64,000 nucleotides of DNA from Gautieria morchelliformis (GCA_015179125.1 WHVA01000328.1:1-64000), one strand, 5' to 3'. Shown: positions 41,361-53,429, counted from the first letter of the stretch. Made by a program: numbers and translations. The notes: generated by a model not told the origin, from the sequence alone.

Positions 41361-44300
41361 GGAGGGGAGGAGGAGGAGGACCCTTCAAGTGACAGGCATG
41401 TGACCATGTCAAAATACTATCGTTATCGTCTTTTTCCAAGGGAGGGTGAAGCTGAAACTCTCTTCCTGGCTGGCAAGCTCTTTCAGCAATACATTGTGGA
41501 TGCTTGGGCAGCGACTGAACAGCAGAAGCTAAATTGGATCAAATACCATCAACATGAGCTGCGAGCTGAGGTCTACAATCAGATGATTGACACATTTGGA
41601 CCTGAGGACAATCAGGCCAATCCAGCTAACTTGGGACAAAGGGTCATCTTGCCTGCTACATTTACTGGGAGTGCCAGGGATATGAACGAGAATTTTCAAA
41701 ATTCAATGGCAATCACTAGGAAACATGGTCCAGCAGATGTCTTTGTGACAATGACAGCAAACCCCCAGTGGAAAGAAATCAAAGATGCTCTCAAGCCAGG
41801 CCAGACTCCCAGTGATCGTCCTGACTTGGTTGCAAGGGTTTTTCATCTCAAGAAGGAGCAATTGATCAAACATATCATGAAGGATGGTACCCTTGGTCGC
41901 ACAGTTGCACGTGTCCATGTGATCGAATTCCAGAAGCGGGGGCTCCCTCATATGCACCTTCTCATATGGTTTAAAGAGGAGGATAAGATCAGGACACCGG
42001 AAGCTGTGGATGCTTTGGTTTGGGCTGTCTTTCCTGATCAGCAAGAGCATCCAAGGCTCTACAAATTAGTTTGTGATCTAATGACTCATGGCCCCTGTGG
42101 ACAAGCGCGTCCTTGGGCTTCTTGCATGACAGAGGGCAAGTGTTCTAAACATTTCCCAAAGGAATTTCGTGAGGTGACATCTGTCACTGAAGATGGCTAT
42201 CCACAGTATCGCCGTCCTAATGATGGCAGACAGCATAATGTCAGAGGCAACATCATGGACAACCGCGACGTGGTTCCCTATTGTCCCACCCTCCTCTTGG
42301 AATTTGAATGCCATATTAATGTGGAACCCACTTTCAATGTGCGCTCTATCAAGTACATTCACAAGTATATGTACAAGGGGCCTGACAGGACCACAATGAC
42401 CATTAATAAGGAGGGGGATGAGGTTAAACAGTACCTCGATGCACGCTATGTCAGCTCACATGAAGGTGCTTGGAGACTGCTGGAATATAAAATGCATGTT
42501 GAGGTCCCTCCTGTCATGGCACTTCCAGTCCATTTGCCAGGCCAGCACAATGTGATATTTGATCCTCATATGGATCCAGGCATGGCTTTGCAGAGGGCAG
42601 CGGATGCTAAGACCATGCTCATGGCCTATTTTGAAGCCAATGTCAGATATCCTGAGGCGCGTGAACTACTCTATGTGGAATTTCCTGAGCACTATGTTTG
42701 GAAAAAGCAAGCCAAGCGGTGGCAACCTTGCCAGCAGGGTTTCAGTCTCGGTCACCTTCATTTTGCAAGTCCAGCCTCTGGAGAGCGCTTTTACTTGCGA
42801 ACCCTCCTTACAGTTGTCAGAGGTGCAACGTCATTTGAGGAGCTTAGATCATTTGATGGTGACCTTTGTCCTACTTACAAGGCTGCATGCCTGGCAAGGG
42901 GCCTGTTAGAAGATGATTCAGAGTGGACACAGTGTCTTCAGGAGGCTGCACATATACAAACAGGTTTCCAGATCAGGAGGTTATTTGTCACTATTCTCCT
43001 TCGGTGTAACCCTGCTCGGCCTGCTCAAATCTGGGAGGAGTTTCAGGAGTGTATTTGTGATGACCTGGAGTATCAGCTTCAAAATAGGCATGGCATTCAC
43101 CATCCTACCAATGATCAAATCTATGACTTTGGTCTCTTTCTCATTGACAAGATCATACGTCAGGGGGGGAAGTCTCTGGATGAGTTCCCAGATATGCCAC
43201 AGATAATGGGGCACTGGGAGGGATTGGTAGGGAACCATTGGATAGCTGAGCAGCGGGACTATGACCCAGCTACAGAGCTGGAAAAAGCCGCCACCAATAT
43301 TGACAAGCTTAATGCAGAACAGAGGCGTGTCCATGATGAGATCCTCCATTCAGCCATAAATGGAGAGGGTCTTCTGTTCTTTGTCAATGGCCCTGGTGGT
43401 ACAGGCAAAACTTTTACCTGGAACACCCTGGCTCATTCTATCAGAGGAAGGGGTCTTATTGTCCTATGCATTGCATCTTCAGGAATTGCAGCATTGCTTC
43501 TGATTGGGGGTAGAACATCACATGCTATGCTCAAGATTCCAATTCTGATTCATGAGGGTTCTCTATGTGACATCAAAAGAGGCTCACCATTGGCAGAACT
43601 TCTCAAGCAGGTCAATTTGATCATATGGGATGAGGTGCCTATGCAGCATCATCATGTAGTTGAAGCTGTCGACAGAACCTGCAGGGATGTCCTAGAGCGT
43701 CTAGATCATCCATTTGGTGGTATTACTGTGACTTGGGGTGGAGATTTCCAGCAAACTCTGCCTGTCGTTCCTCGAGGTAAGAAGGAGGAGATCGTGGGTG
43801 CTTCTATCCAAAGATCTCCTTTGTGGCATCATGTCAAGGTCCTCCATCTTACTCAAACTATGCGAGTCGACCCTCATGATCCCCAGAGTGAACAATTTGC
43901 TCAGTGGCTCTCTGATGTTGGTCAGGGAAAGGATCTCCCTTTGGACAATTCATTGACACTTCCCCAGCACATGATCTGTGGACCACAGGTGTCAGATCTC
44001 ATTGCAGCTATCTATCCTAACATTGGTACTGGGGAGGCACTCCAAGACAAATACTTTTTGGAACGTGCCATCCTTTGCCCTCGCAATATGGAAATGGATG
44101 AGATTAATGCTGAGGTGCTCAATGTATTCCCTGGGGAGGAGCGTCTCTATCCCAGTGCAGACTCAGTCAAAGGAAATGAAGATGGCAATGTGTATCCTAT
44201 GGAGTATCTCAACTCACTCAACATGGGTGGGCTTCCTCCATCTCAACTCAGGCTTAAACCTGGAGTGGTACTCATGCTTCTTCGGAATATTGACCTTGGT

Positions 44301-44676
44301 CGTGGACTCTGCAATGGTACATCTCATCAATATGACCAACAGGGTACTCTTTGTGAGGATCATTTCAGGACCATTTGCAGGAGAGACTGCATTTATCCCT
44401 AGGATGACAGTGACACCCACCTCAGACCAATTGCCATTTGAGCTCCAGCGTCGCCAGTTTCCTGTCAGGCTGGCCTTTGCCATGACTATCAACAAGTCTC
44501 AAGGGCAGTCTCTTGGCACGGTAGGCATAGACTTGCGATACGTGGTATTTTCACATGGACAGTTGTATGTTGCAGTGTCAAGAGGCACTAATTGGAACAG
44601 AGTCCATATTCTTTTAGGGGAGGGGAACAAAACTTCTAATATTGTATACAAAGAAGTGTTGCTGAAGCCTGATTAA
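41316..44676 (+). pseudogene. Helitron Rep/helicase (RepHel)
   Basis: An open frame of 1028 codons (41,316-44,402) followed by its continuation in the next frame to 44,676. Residue numbers from 41,316: HUH nuclease motif GLPHMHLLIW (H212, H214) and the two catalytic tyrosines Y347 and Y351 in SIKYIHKYMYKG. The PIF1-type helicase has Walker A GPGGTGKT (692-699), Walker B IIWDEV (D772, E773), motif III GGDFQQTLPVV (808-818), TMRV and LKPGVVLMLLRN. After one frameshift near 44,320 the last motif reads AMTINKSQGQSLGTVG. The protein nicks and unwinds DNA for rolling-circle transposition. All catalytic residues are kept, so decay is recent. Confidence 0.9.
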
Positions 44677-44747
44677 TATGTATTTCCATTTCACCAAATA
44701 ATTCTTTGATTCTATTAACTACCCATGTGCAATGTTAACCCTAAATA

Positions 44748-44778
44748 ACCCGGTGCGAAGCATGGGTCTATTGGCTAG
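44748..44778 (+). other. Helitron 3' terminus with hairpin and CTAG
   Basis: Imperfect stem ACCCGGTGC/GCATGGGT around GAA, then 11 bases ending CTAG. The core GTGCGAAGC recurs in the other Helitron end at 37,954-37,984 (GTGCGAAGCGC). This terminator marks the end of strand transfer in Helitrons. Confidence 0.7.
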
Positions 44779-45635
44779 TACAAATAGATGGAATAAACAT
44801 ACAATAGAATGAAAGAGGAGTGCGAACATGAAACGATGGGGAGGAGAGAGGGCGAAGGTACTTATGTACAAAGACATGCCTTGAGACCTGCATACACGTT
44901 ACCCTGCATGGACTCTTTGTCTGCCACTGGAGGCATATAAAGATTTTCTGGTCTGAAAAACTGTTTAAAAAACTGTAAGACATTCCAAATTTTTTTAGTG
45001 TTTTTAATGTAAAAAAACTTTAACAAAATTTTGCGTTTTTGTTAGAATTTGTTGAGCAAGAAAATTGTAAAAAAGTTTAAAGCTTTTTGCAGGGTTTTTT
45101 ACGTCTTTTTTTAAGTTTCCTTGTGAAAACACAAAGAAACCCATAACAAACCCTCAGAAAAACTTGGATTTTTTTTTACAATTTTCTTGTTCAACAAATT
45201 CTAATAAAGACACAAAATTTTATTATAGTTTTTTACATAAAACACACTAAAAATATTTGGAAAATCATTATAGTTTTTTCAACAGTTTTTCAGACAAGAA
45301 AACTTTTATGTGCCTGCAGTGTGCTGGGTTGATCCCACATGATCTACGGGTGGGATGTCCCGTGAATGCATTCCAGCCATATGAACACCTAAAGGGGTTG
45401 GGTTGGGAAAATGATGGGGCCAGTGATGAACCATCACACTGGGTAGAGGATGTCAATCGTGTTTGATGCCGTGCCTGCTGGCGAATGGTCGTTTGGCGAA
45501 TGTGGCGAAGGGTGAATGCAGCGGTCATAGATGGGGTGTGGTCGGATGGCAGAGTGAAGCCAGGCGAATGCGAAGGAGGAATGATGAAAGGGAAGACAGG
45601 GATGGCAGGGTGCAGGAAATACATGGGTCATGACA
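44779..45635 (-). repeat. LTR family B copy, carrying a foldback insertion
   Basis: On - it starts TGTCATGACCC at 45,635 and follows 17,232-17,700 of the tandem units. It is split by the foldback element at 44,925-45,321 and cut at 44,778 by the Helitron. Because it starts inside another LTR-B fragment (45,636-45,872), the order of events is: outer LTR, inner LTR, then foldback element and Helitron. Confidence 0.6.
44925..45321. mobile_element. Foldback (MITE-like) element, CACTG ends, 397 bp
   Basis: Long inverted repeat. The left end is CACTGGAGGCATATAAAGAT and the reverse complement of the right end is CACTGCAGGCACATAAAAGT; pairing continues for about 150 bp on each side. It is flanked by a perfect 3-bp duplication TGC (44,922-44,924 and 45,322-45,324). 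The uninterrupted LTR-B at 17,540-17,560 has a single TGC at this place, confirming the insertion. CACTG ends plus a 3-bp duplication point to a non-autonomous CACTA/CMC element. Confidence 0.8.
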
Positions 45636-45872
45636 ATCCGGCCATAGAACATCAAAAAAGGGGTTGAGCCGAGGGGGTGAGAGGGCCAGTAATGAACTAT
45701 CAAGCCAGCCAAAGGACATTGATGGTACTTTGATGGCATGGCCATGGCGAATGACACGAGGAGCCAAGGTCGTTCGGCGAACTCGGCGAAGGGCGATTGG
45801 AGCGAACGTAGCAGTGGAGTGATGAAGGGGAGGACAAAGCTACTGGGTATAGGAAATAAACGCGTCATGACA
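45636..45872 (-). repeat. LTR family B fragment, 5' part
   Basis: It starts TGTCATGACGCG on - and breaks off where the next LTR-B copy begins at 45,635, inside the TTCTATGGCCGGA stretch. It is probably the 3' LTR of the decayed Gypsy element to its right. Confidence 0.6.
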
Positions 45873-45879
45873 CCAAGGC

Positions 45880-46530
45880 ACTCCATTCATATGGAGTAAA
45901 GATGAACCTTTTTCTTGCTTAGGAAAACTTAGGAAAAGGTGGCTTTTCCTCAGTCTGTCAAAGACTATGCAGAGGTGTTCCTCGTGCGCCTGTATCGAGA
46001 GCGAGAATATGAATATGCCATCCATGTATACATGGACAAAGCGACCTAAGCAGTTGCAGAAGAGTGCTGTCATCAGCTGTTGAAATGTTGATGGCGTGTT
46101 GCAATCTCCCATTTGTATCACTTGGCTCCTGAAGGTGCCAAGGATCGTAGCAAAGGCAGTCTTTGCTACATGATCCGAATGAATCCAAATCTGCTCACAT
46201 GCTTCGGACATATCGAGTTTAGTGTGATATCAACAGCAAGTCATGTCGGTGTGGATGATATCTTGATCTGGGAAGGGTGTAACGTCCTTCACAATGTTTT
46301 CGTTCTCCTGTCACAGATTGAAGATGGTCTGCAGTGTACTGTTCTTCTTTGGCATGCATAGCATGGGCACCGCCTGTTGTGTGACTGCTGGTATCCACCA
46401 CTTTGCAGTGGTGTATCTCTCTATCTTTGCAGACAATTCTTCATGGAAGTGTTCAGGGCATTTTGGGAAGCAATACCGCATGTGTTTGTTGGGATCAATG
46501 AGATTGATCTCATGGTTGATCTCCCACAAT
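45880..46530 (-). pseudogene. Reverse transcriptase of decayed Gypsy element
   Basis: On -: NHEINLIDPNKHMRYCFPKC, RYTTAKWWIPAVTQQAVPML and PKKNSTLQTIFNL (46,311-46,529), then SEACEQIWIHSDHVAKTAFA, QMGDCNTPSTFQQLMTALF and GRFVHVYMDGIFIFS (45,840-46,211). The active site that should read YLDD is YMDG, so the second Asp is lost. Ty3/Gypsy RT, in two frames with a gap. Confidence 0.8.
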
Positions 46531-46793
46531 GGCGGGATTTATAAGGGGATTCCACTGACTAGGTCAGTGATCTTCTCCATCCATTCCTTGTGGAGGCAAG
46601 GGATGTTGTTATCCATGAGAATGACAATGGCTGTCTTGGATGCCATTAGATGCTGTGTGCATCTGTTAGGTCCCACGGCGCTTAGGGCCGCCTTTTTTTT
46701 CCCCATTGCTTTCACTGTCAGGTGAGAGCGCCCCTCCCTACGATTGTAGGGAGAGTTCAAGGACAAGCTGGTATGCGACTCCTCCTCCTGCCT

Positions 46794-48587
46794 TTAATGA
46801 GCCAGGTCAGGCTTCAGTTCCAAGGTGATTCTGTTTACCCTTGGCTCCTTGCCTTCGCTTGGTGTTTCCTTATCATCGAACGATACTTTGCCTGTGGGGA
46901 TTATTTCGTTCCCTATGTGGATTATACCTGGACTTGAGAAGTCCAAGGTGATGCCTAATCTCCTCAGGAACAGTGTCCCCAAGATTGCGTCGTAATATTC
47001 AACATTAGCTACATTGAAGTACTCATCATAGGTTTCACAACCAAATTTAATGGTCATGTTCATTCCATAGTTGATTGTGGAGCAACTGCCTATGCAGGCT
47101 AATTGCAGTGCAATTGGCTGGTCCAGGATGAATGTTTTCACCCCTGTAGTGCTTGTGAACTTAGGGGACAGTAGGACTCCTTTGTTCCCACTCTCCAGCA
47201 GGCAGTGGGCTTTAACGCCGTTTATTTCCCAGTACCCCAAGAGGGTACAGTTTTTGTTTCGTGGCCACGTCCGGTGTTTGCTTTGATGGTGATACACTAG
47301 ATCGGCCACCTTGTCTGGTGTGACCAATGTATGTGCGGCCATTGCAGTCTCATCCTTCAGCGCGATTCTGATCATGCTGGCTCTGTAGACGGTCACGTTG
47401 TCTTCCGCCTCTTCGTCCCATTCATAGTATTGGGATGGTTTGGGTTCCCACTCCTCAGCAGGCACATCTCCATTGTCCAGAGAGTCAATAGGTTGGGGCT
47501 CACCCTCCCCCTCTTCATCGATCCGCTGAAGAGAATTTTGCTCGGGGTCCACATCCGAATCCTCATCATCATTATCGTGCCTTGCGGTTGCTGGCCATAT
47601 ACTGGACCTGAGTCTGGGGCACTCCGCCTTTTTGTGGCCAGGTTGGCTGCATTCAAAGCATGCCATGCTGCTTTGATTACCGCCAGGCTGATCGTTATGT
47701 TGGTTCATCAATTTCGGCAGCAGAGCCATCTTTAGCGAGGTCCCTGGCACTTGAGGCTGTTTGGCTGGGCATGGGGGTGGGGGTCATTGAGATGCCCCAC
47801 TCCTCAGGAATGGGATAGGCCTGCTCAGGCCTGTCTGCATCACTGGCTTATTTGCTGCAAGCTGGGCTGCTCTTGCTGATGCAGCAGCGCTCTCTGCTTG
47901 GCACATTCTCATGTTGTATTAGGATGCTTCCTCGATCATGCGGGCCATTTTGAAGAGTTGCTCTATCGAGCTGCTCTCAGTGCTATAGCCCTTTTTGAGG
48001 ACTTCATTGCGCAGTGTTTCGCAGAGTGCAGACATGAATCGTCTACGAAATGTGTAGTTGTCTGGCAGCTGCATCATACACGCCACGTACTTTGTGAGCT
48101 TGTTCAGCATCTCCTGAATGGTTTTCGTGCCCTGCATGACCACATCAAATTTATTCAATGCATGATGGTACATCAGCATGTGCAGGAACATTTTTTGAAG
48201 GCCCTGCATCACTGTATCCAAGGTGCAGCTGTGCACCTGGCGGTCAAAACATTCCACATTTCAGAGGAACCACTCCTGGGATTCGCCAGTCAGGCAAGTG
48301 CCCACATAGCCGATTTGCATGTCTACGCTGGTTGGCCCTAGGAGGCAATTCATTTTCAGCCATCGTAGGAAGGCTGTGACGAAGATTTCAAACTCTTTGA
48401 GGTCTGATCCCCTTGCATATGGCTCGGGGTGTGCCAGCTTCACACTAGCCTTTGCTAGCATGGACTTCTCAGGGTCTGTGTCTGCGGCATCTGCTAGCAC
48501 CATGCGGATCATCCATGTGATTCTGTCGCACAGCTCTTGCAAGCTGTCGGCTTGATCTGGTATGCCCCGTCCTTCTGTTGGGGCCAT
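46794..48587 (-). pseudogene. gag and protease of decayed Gypsy element
   Basis: One reading frame with several stops. The capsid part begins near 48,587 and includes DMQIGYVGTCLTGESQEWFL and ALCETLRNEVLKKGY. A TGA at 48,258-48,260 (after EWFL, where CGA fits) and a TAA at 47,919-47,921 interrupt it. Then come the zinc knuckle CFECSQPGHKKAEC (about 47,650) and the retropepsin region, with LLESGNKG in place of the expected DSG (the catalytic Asp is Glu) and YYDAILGTLFLRRLGITLDF. Gag packages RNA and the protease matures it; this copy can do neither. Confidence 0.8.
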
Positions 48588-48599
48588 TGATCGTTCACG

Positions 48600-49180
48600 T
48601 GGCTGCAGGATTAGGAGCGTTTTGGGCTCTAGGCTCTGGGGGAGGCCTGCGACAGTCCCCTGTCAGTCCTGTGTTGTGGATGTGCAGCCTGCTGCTGTAG
48701 GCTGCGCACACTTGTTGTGCTTCTTGCACAGTGCAGGCAAGCTGCTCGTCAGGTTGCTGAGCAGTGTGGCTTTGAGCCACCACTTTCTCGGCATTCTTTG
48801 CTAGCAGTTCAAGGGCCTGTGTATGGTGGCACGCAGCTGCAGCTTCTTTTTATTGCCAGTGTACAGCTTTGAGCTCCAAGCTCTCTGTTGTTGCTTCAGA
48901 ATCAGGTTCTGATCTGTTGGATGGTTTTACAGTTGCCTGCGAGGGCAGCCAGTTCCCCGTGGATGTCAGGGGACACCCTGTTTTCCATTTCCAGTTCCGA
49001 CACCACACCCAGTTCCGACACCATTTCCGACTCCGCTTCCGGTTCCGATTCCATCTCCGCCTCTGCTTTCGGAAATGATTCCGCTTCTGGGAGAACTTCC
49101 ACCAGTTCTGTTCACCTTGCCAGTTCCACTCCAATTTCCGACTTCCACTCTCGGAACAGTGTCGGAAATCAAGTGAATCA
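48600..49180 (-). other. Leader and Glu-rich start region of decayed Gypsy element
   Basis: About 48,902-49,102 on - is an E/S-rich frame (EAESFPKAEAEMESEPEAES and on) ending DIHGELAALAGNCKTIQQI, which could be the coiled-coil start of Gag. Between it and 48,587 the frame is broken. TTCCG motifs are again dense on the + strand. Confidence 0.4.
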
Positions 49181-49794
49181 CATATTAGGTGGCATCAAGG
49201 GTCGATCAAGTGTTAGGGAGGTCAGGAGGATGCAGGGTTGATGGCGGGTGCCAAGTGTTGTCCCTGGCTGCGCAGCGTAGCATAATACGGGCTCGCTGAC
49301 ATTGGGGGTCCTTAGACTTTTCTCTTTGGATTTTCCCTTGTCAGGTGAGAATCCCCTCTCTTGTATACTCTGTTCATTTATACACACTTTGGATTTCCCC
49401 TTGTCAGTTGTGTGGTAGTGTGATCTCTACAACCAGCCAGGGTTGCCCTTACAGTGGAGTTCATTGCTGAACCGTACATCCTGTTTGACTGGGGCAGCTG
49501 GCAGCGGCATTTGCTGCCAGTCTTGTCCTTCTCAGTGCTGTCCTTCAGCGGCTTGTCCACATTTGCTAGCTCGCCATGTTCTGTGTTTCCCACATGAGCG
49601 AAGGGCTGTCTGGACATCCTCCAATGTGGCAGCATCCTGTTGCCAGATCCTCTTTGCTCTGGTGGAGTTCCTTGCTGAATTGCATGAGGGAAGTTGTGAT
49701 ATTATTGAGTTGCAATGTGATATGCTTGTGCTTATGGCCCGTGAGGGTGTTCCTGTGCAATGTGTCTGTCAAGATTGGTTTTCAGGTGTTAATA

Positions 49795-49925
49795 ACCACG
49801 GCATTCCAGCCATAGGAACACCCAAAGGGGGTTGAGTCAAGAAGATGATGGCACCAGTGATGAACCATCAAGCCAGGTAAAGGATGTCGCTCATGTTTGA
49901 TGGTGTGCTGTAGGGGAATGGCTGT
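49795..49925 (-). repeat. LTR family B remnant
   Basis: Similar to 45,365-45,490 (GGCATTCCAGCCATA-GAACACC, CCAGTGATGAACCATCA, GTTTGATG-CGTGC). It is likely what is left of the 5' LTR of the decayed Gypsy element at 45,880-48,587. Confidence 0.5.
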
Positions 49926-51511
49926 GCAACCAGCCCTAGTTCTTTTCTAAACTCTTGACAAACACATAAAACCCCCTCTGGAGAATTAACAGTCATTGTA
50001 TAAAACTGGGGAAAACCTATTCAAACATTCCTCTATTTTTCTATTATTTTTCCCTATTTTTCCGAGGCTTCAGTGACCCAAACTGCCTTATTTCTGCCCT
50101 TGCAGAGTTGTGTGTCCACTTACACCCACAACTCTCTTGCGGACCTTCAATTTCAAACTCCGCTGGACCCCTCGGCGGTAGCCCTATTTTCAGACCTAGG
50201 GTTACCTAAGCACCCTCAGGTCCGGCAGGATGGCTCTCTCAATGTTTCCAGCTGAGATCCAAACAACTGCCATATGTAGCAATAGCAGCTGTGCAGCCTG
50301 TTTGGCTACACCAAACAGTGGGGATCTTGGTCAGTCATGACAACAAGGCTATACCAGGCTATGCTCAGCTGTGCTAAGCAGTGCTCTTAGTAATTATGGC
50401 TACAGAGCCCTAATTGGCTCAGAACTACTTACTCAGCTTCTGAGTGCCAAAAACATAGTTATCTGAAGATACAGCCTCAATGACTCAACCAAGCTGTGCT
50501 ATGGCACATGACTCTTTTCAGTGAGTCATTCCTGACAAATCAAGCTCTGATTGGTAGGAATCATGGTAGAGTCTCCTGGAAATAGCCAGTGCCTTCCAAC
50601 ACTTTCTTCCATCTTCCTCAAGCTTCTTCCCCCATTCCATTAATAGATAGAAGGTTTTACCTGCGTACTAAGCCCATGTACATTACAATATAAAATGAGG
50701 CCCTTTGCCTGCCTTTTGAGCAGTCAATCAACCCATCTTCTATCTAGCCAAGCCTGTGGGCCAATCACAGCTGCTAATCCCAGCTAGGGGGTTAGTAATC
50801 CAAAGCCTGTGCAGCTAGCACAGCTACTAACTCAAGCAAGTGTTAGTAAAATCAATCTACCCATCTTCTGTCCTACACAGCTTGTGTGACTTGCACATCT
50901 TACCTAAGTTCCTAACCTGAACTAGAATACTACTCTTGCTTAGAGTAACTATTCTTAGTTAAGTAGTTGCTTTACTACTTAGCCACTTAGCCTAACCCGC
51001 TGAGTGAAACTCTACAGAGTGAGGTTGGCAATCAATTTTCTTGTCAATTAGCACTCCAATACCTGGGACGAGCTGTTCAGTTGATTTTCCTGTTCAGTGA
51101 CTTTCACAAGTCAAGTCAAGTTGTGCGCGAAAGCCACTTCGCCTTACTCTCTCATTATTGTAGTGCATTGAGGTTGGTCGACCCAATCCACTTACAAACT
51201 CTCCTGCGGAGCCTATTCCCTCTTTATTAAAAGGAATACTCTTGGACCCCAATAGTGTCCTTGAACCTACACACTCTTTTAGTTTATTGTTCAGTGCAGC
51301 TAAGAAACACATTGCCTTCTAGCTGTAATAACTTGGACTACTTATTACATGGATTGCAACCAAGGTATAAATATTAAATTATTTCTGGAGTTGTGCTGCT
51401 GCATTGAACCGCCGGTATTCTACTAGTCGTGTAAACGACATGTTCTGATAGACAGAGGCGTTAGCAATAACACCAAAGTCTTGAAGGGTTCCAAAACATG
51501 TGCCTACTGGC
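49926..51511. other. No gene seen; possible unidentified LTR
   Basis: No supported ORF. A TATA-like ACAATATAAAATGAGG lies near 50,690 and the surrounding sequence has many short CAGCT/CTAAC direct repeats. This resembles an LTR U3-R region, but I could not find both ends or a second copy. Confidence 0.35.
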
Positions 51512-51680
51512 AAATGATGCGAGTAGCGAATGGTCGTTCGGCGAATGCGGCGAAGGGTGAATGGAGCGAACATAGAGGAAGTGTGGTCGAAGGGAAGGGC
51601 GAAGACAAGCGAACATAGAGGAGGAGTGGTGAAAGGGAAAATAGTGATAGCTGGGTACAAGAAATAAACAAGTCATGACA
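51512..51680 (-). repeat. LTR family B fragment, 5' part
   Basis: It starts TGTCATGAC at 51,680 on - and follows 45,480-45,635 (GCGAATGGTCGTTCGGCGAATGC-type sequence). It breaks off near 51,512. Confidence 0.55.
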
Positions 51681-52325
51681 GCATCCTGCACTTGTTTAGC
51701 ATTGCCTCAGCCGTCTCGTTATTGATGGCATGTGTCCTCAAGCTCTTTTAACTTGAGCTCGAGTATTCTGAGCCCTGACCATCGTCAGGTGCTCATCTTT
51801 TGTGTCTTCGTCCCCATCGGGGACAATGGTTGTCGCTCGACTCCTCGAGTGGTGGCCCGAGTCTCAGCTTCGAGCTTGATTGGGGAGATGAGTGCAGTGA
51901 GGTCTATGATCTCTCCGTCTTCTGGCATCCTGGATTCTTGGTCCAGGGTTGCGCCAGCCATTGTGTTGATAGGCTGTGCCTAGGGTGTGGTCCGCAAGCT
52001 GGTGACTCGCATCCGTCTTTGACTGCGTGGAATCATCACGCTCATAGCTGACAGTAGAGGGTCTACTGGAGGGTCTCAACAATGTTTAGTCATCGACACA
52101 GCAATCTTTTTCAAGATTGCTTCAAATCCACAATCGGTTGGTTGCATGGCGATCAACTGCAGGATAGTTCAAAAAGGTGTAAAGATGTAGATCTTAAGGC
52201 CTTGTGTCATAAGGGCAGAGAGAACTTGACCAAGGTGTGATATTCTGGATGCTATGTAGTGACAGTGTAAGGTAAGATGCAATTGGGAACCACCAGATGG
52301 TTCCCATGCATGAACTGTACAGTGG
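51681..52325. other. No gene seen
   Basis: Several frames of 70-80 codons are open here on both strands, but none has domain or homology signs. I see no repeats shared with other parts of the window. Confidence 0.4.
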
Positions 52326-52697
52326 TGTTAAGACCCATTCCCGAGTCCAGACCCGAGGTCTTGGCCTCGGTTCTTGCTCAGGAACCCTTCTCGGCTTAAC
52401 TTGGGTTTTCTATGGGTTCGTCATTTACCCTGATCCCCTTTCCTAGATATTCCTGTTCCATTTCTGATGATTGTCCATCGACCCTGCTTCCTGCTTGATA
52501 CGGGCATTGATGCCCTCTTTCCGTTCCTTGCAATTAGAATATAAACCCCCCGTCATGTACGCTAATTCCTTATTTCTGATATCAACTTAGATTCCTCGTA
52601 TCTTTCTGCTTCTCTGTCTGACCTCGTTCCAAACCTTGGCTTATAGCCGAATCTATTCCCGAACCCATTTCCCGAAATTAGGGCAGAACACTGTAGT
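52326..52697 (+). repeat. LTR-like remnant
   Basis: It begins TGTTAAGACCC and has a TATA-like stretch GAATATAAACCCCCCGTCATG near 52,540, close to GTATAAAAACCCCTCATG in the family-1 LTR. Its right end is cut by the LTR starting at 52,698. Probably a related Gypsy LTR. Confidence 0.4.
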
Positions 52698-53416
52698 TGT
52701 TACGTATTGGAATTCCCAGAGGTCGGAACTGGAAAGGACAACGGCTTCAACTTATGTGTTGCGCCCCTGATGAACCACCGTCCTAAGTATTTCGGAGTTG
52801 ACTTGCGGATATCGGAGAAGGTGGAAGTTGGGAGCAGAGTACTGAAGATTGAGGGTCGAGGGTCGGAGGGCAAAGGTCGGAAGAGGTGGAGGACAGAGGT
52901 TCGAGGACTGAGGGAGACAAGACTAGCAAAACTCGCTGTGCTAAGAACAGGAGACAGTGCGAAGGGAATCACGTATCGATGTCGATTATCTGATTGCAGA
53001 AACGGAGACATACATGAGGGGGTTTTATACAAAGAGCAGAAGCAACAGGTAATGGTATGATACTAAGCAAGTTTCGGAGAGTGTGGGAATCGGATAGACA
53101 TTCGGGGCAAGTAACTAATGCGGAACAATGGGATGACAAGGGGGGTGCAGGGTAGGGTAAGTACAATGGCAAAGAACAAGGCGAGTAAGTACAATAGGCA
53201 TTGGAAGAAGCGGAACTATGGAAATGGTATCTTGCTGTGTTCAGGGTCGAATACGGGGGCCGGTATCTGGAGGTGGCCAGGGGTACTGAAAGAACAAGGG
53301 GTCAAGGTAGAGGGTTGCGGAAGTTGCGGATGTCGGAATAGAGTCGGAGGTGGTACGGAGGTGGTGCGGAGGATATGCGGAGGTGGCGGAGATGGTTGAT
53401 CGGAACAGTCGTAACA
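52698..53416 (-). repeat. 3' LTR of chromovirus family 1, second copy
   Basis: TGTTACGTAT to GTCGTAACA, 719 bp, homologous to 1631-2319 and 36,881-37,580. It lies next to the polypurine tract at 53,420-53,429, so it is the 3' LTR of an element transcribed on -. The flank before it is GTAGT; the partner LTR is outside the window. Confidence 0.9.
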
Positions 53417-53419
53417 GTA

Positions 53420-53429
53420 TCTCCCCTTC
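53420..53429 (-). promoter_or_regulatory. Polypurine tract of second family-1 chromovirus
   Basis: On - it reads GAAGGGGAGA, four bases from the LTR edge. It is conserved with 1618-1627, and so is the neighbouring sequence (GTGGTCTCG, GGGCTCGACCTT). Confidence 0.75.

Larger units (their letters stand above)
37985..44778 (+). mobile_element. Near-complete Helitron (6.8 kb)
   Basis: It starts TCTATAGTATAAAG directly after the CTAG of the preceding Helitron and ends CTAG at 44,775-44,778 followed by T. Eight to eleven bases before the end is the hairpin ACCCGGTGC-GAA-GCATGGGT (44,748-44,767). Both ends fit Helitrons (5' TC, 3' hairpin plus CTRR). Inside are a long repetitive leader, a small intron and one Rep/helicase gene. 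It is inserted in an LTR-B copy, which continues at 44,779. Confidence 0.7.

Noticed and set aside
49000-49134. Arg/Trp-rich frame read as a possible basic peptide gene
   Set aside because: It is an alternative frame of the Glu-rich Gag start region in TTCCG-rich sequence.
51732-52082. Three overlapping frames of about 80 codons
   Set aside because: No homology signs or conserved features, and they overlap on both strands. I could not choose one over the others.
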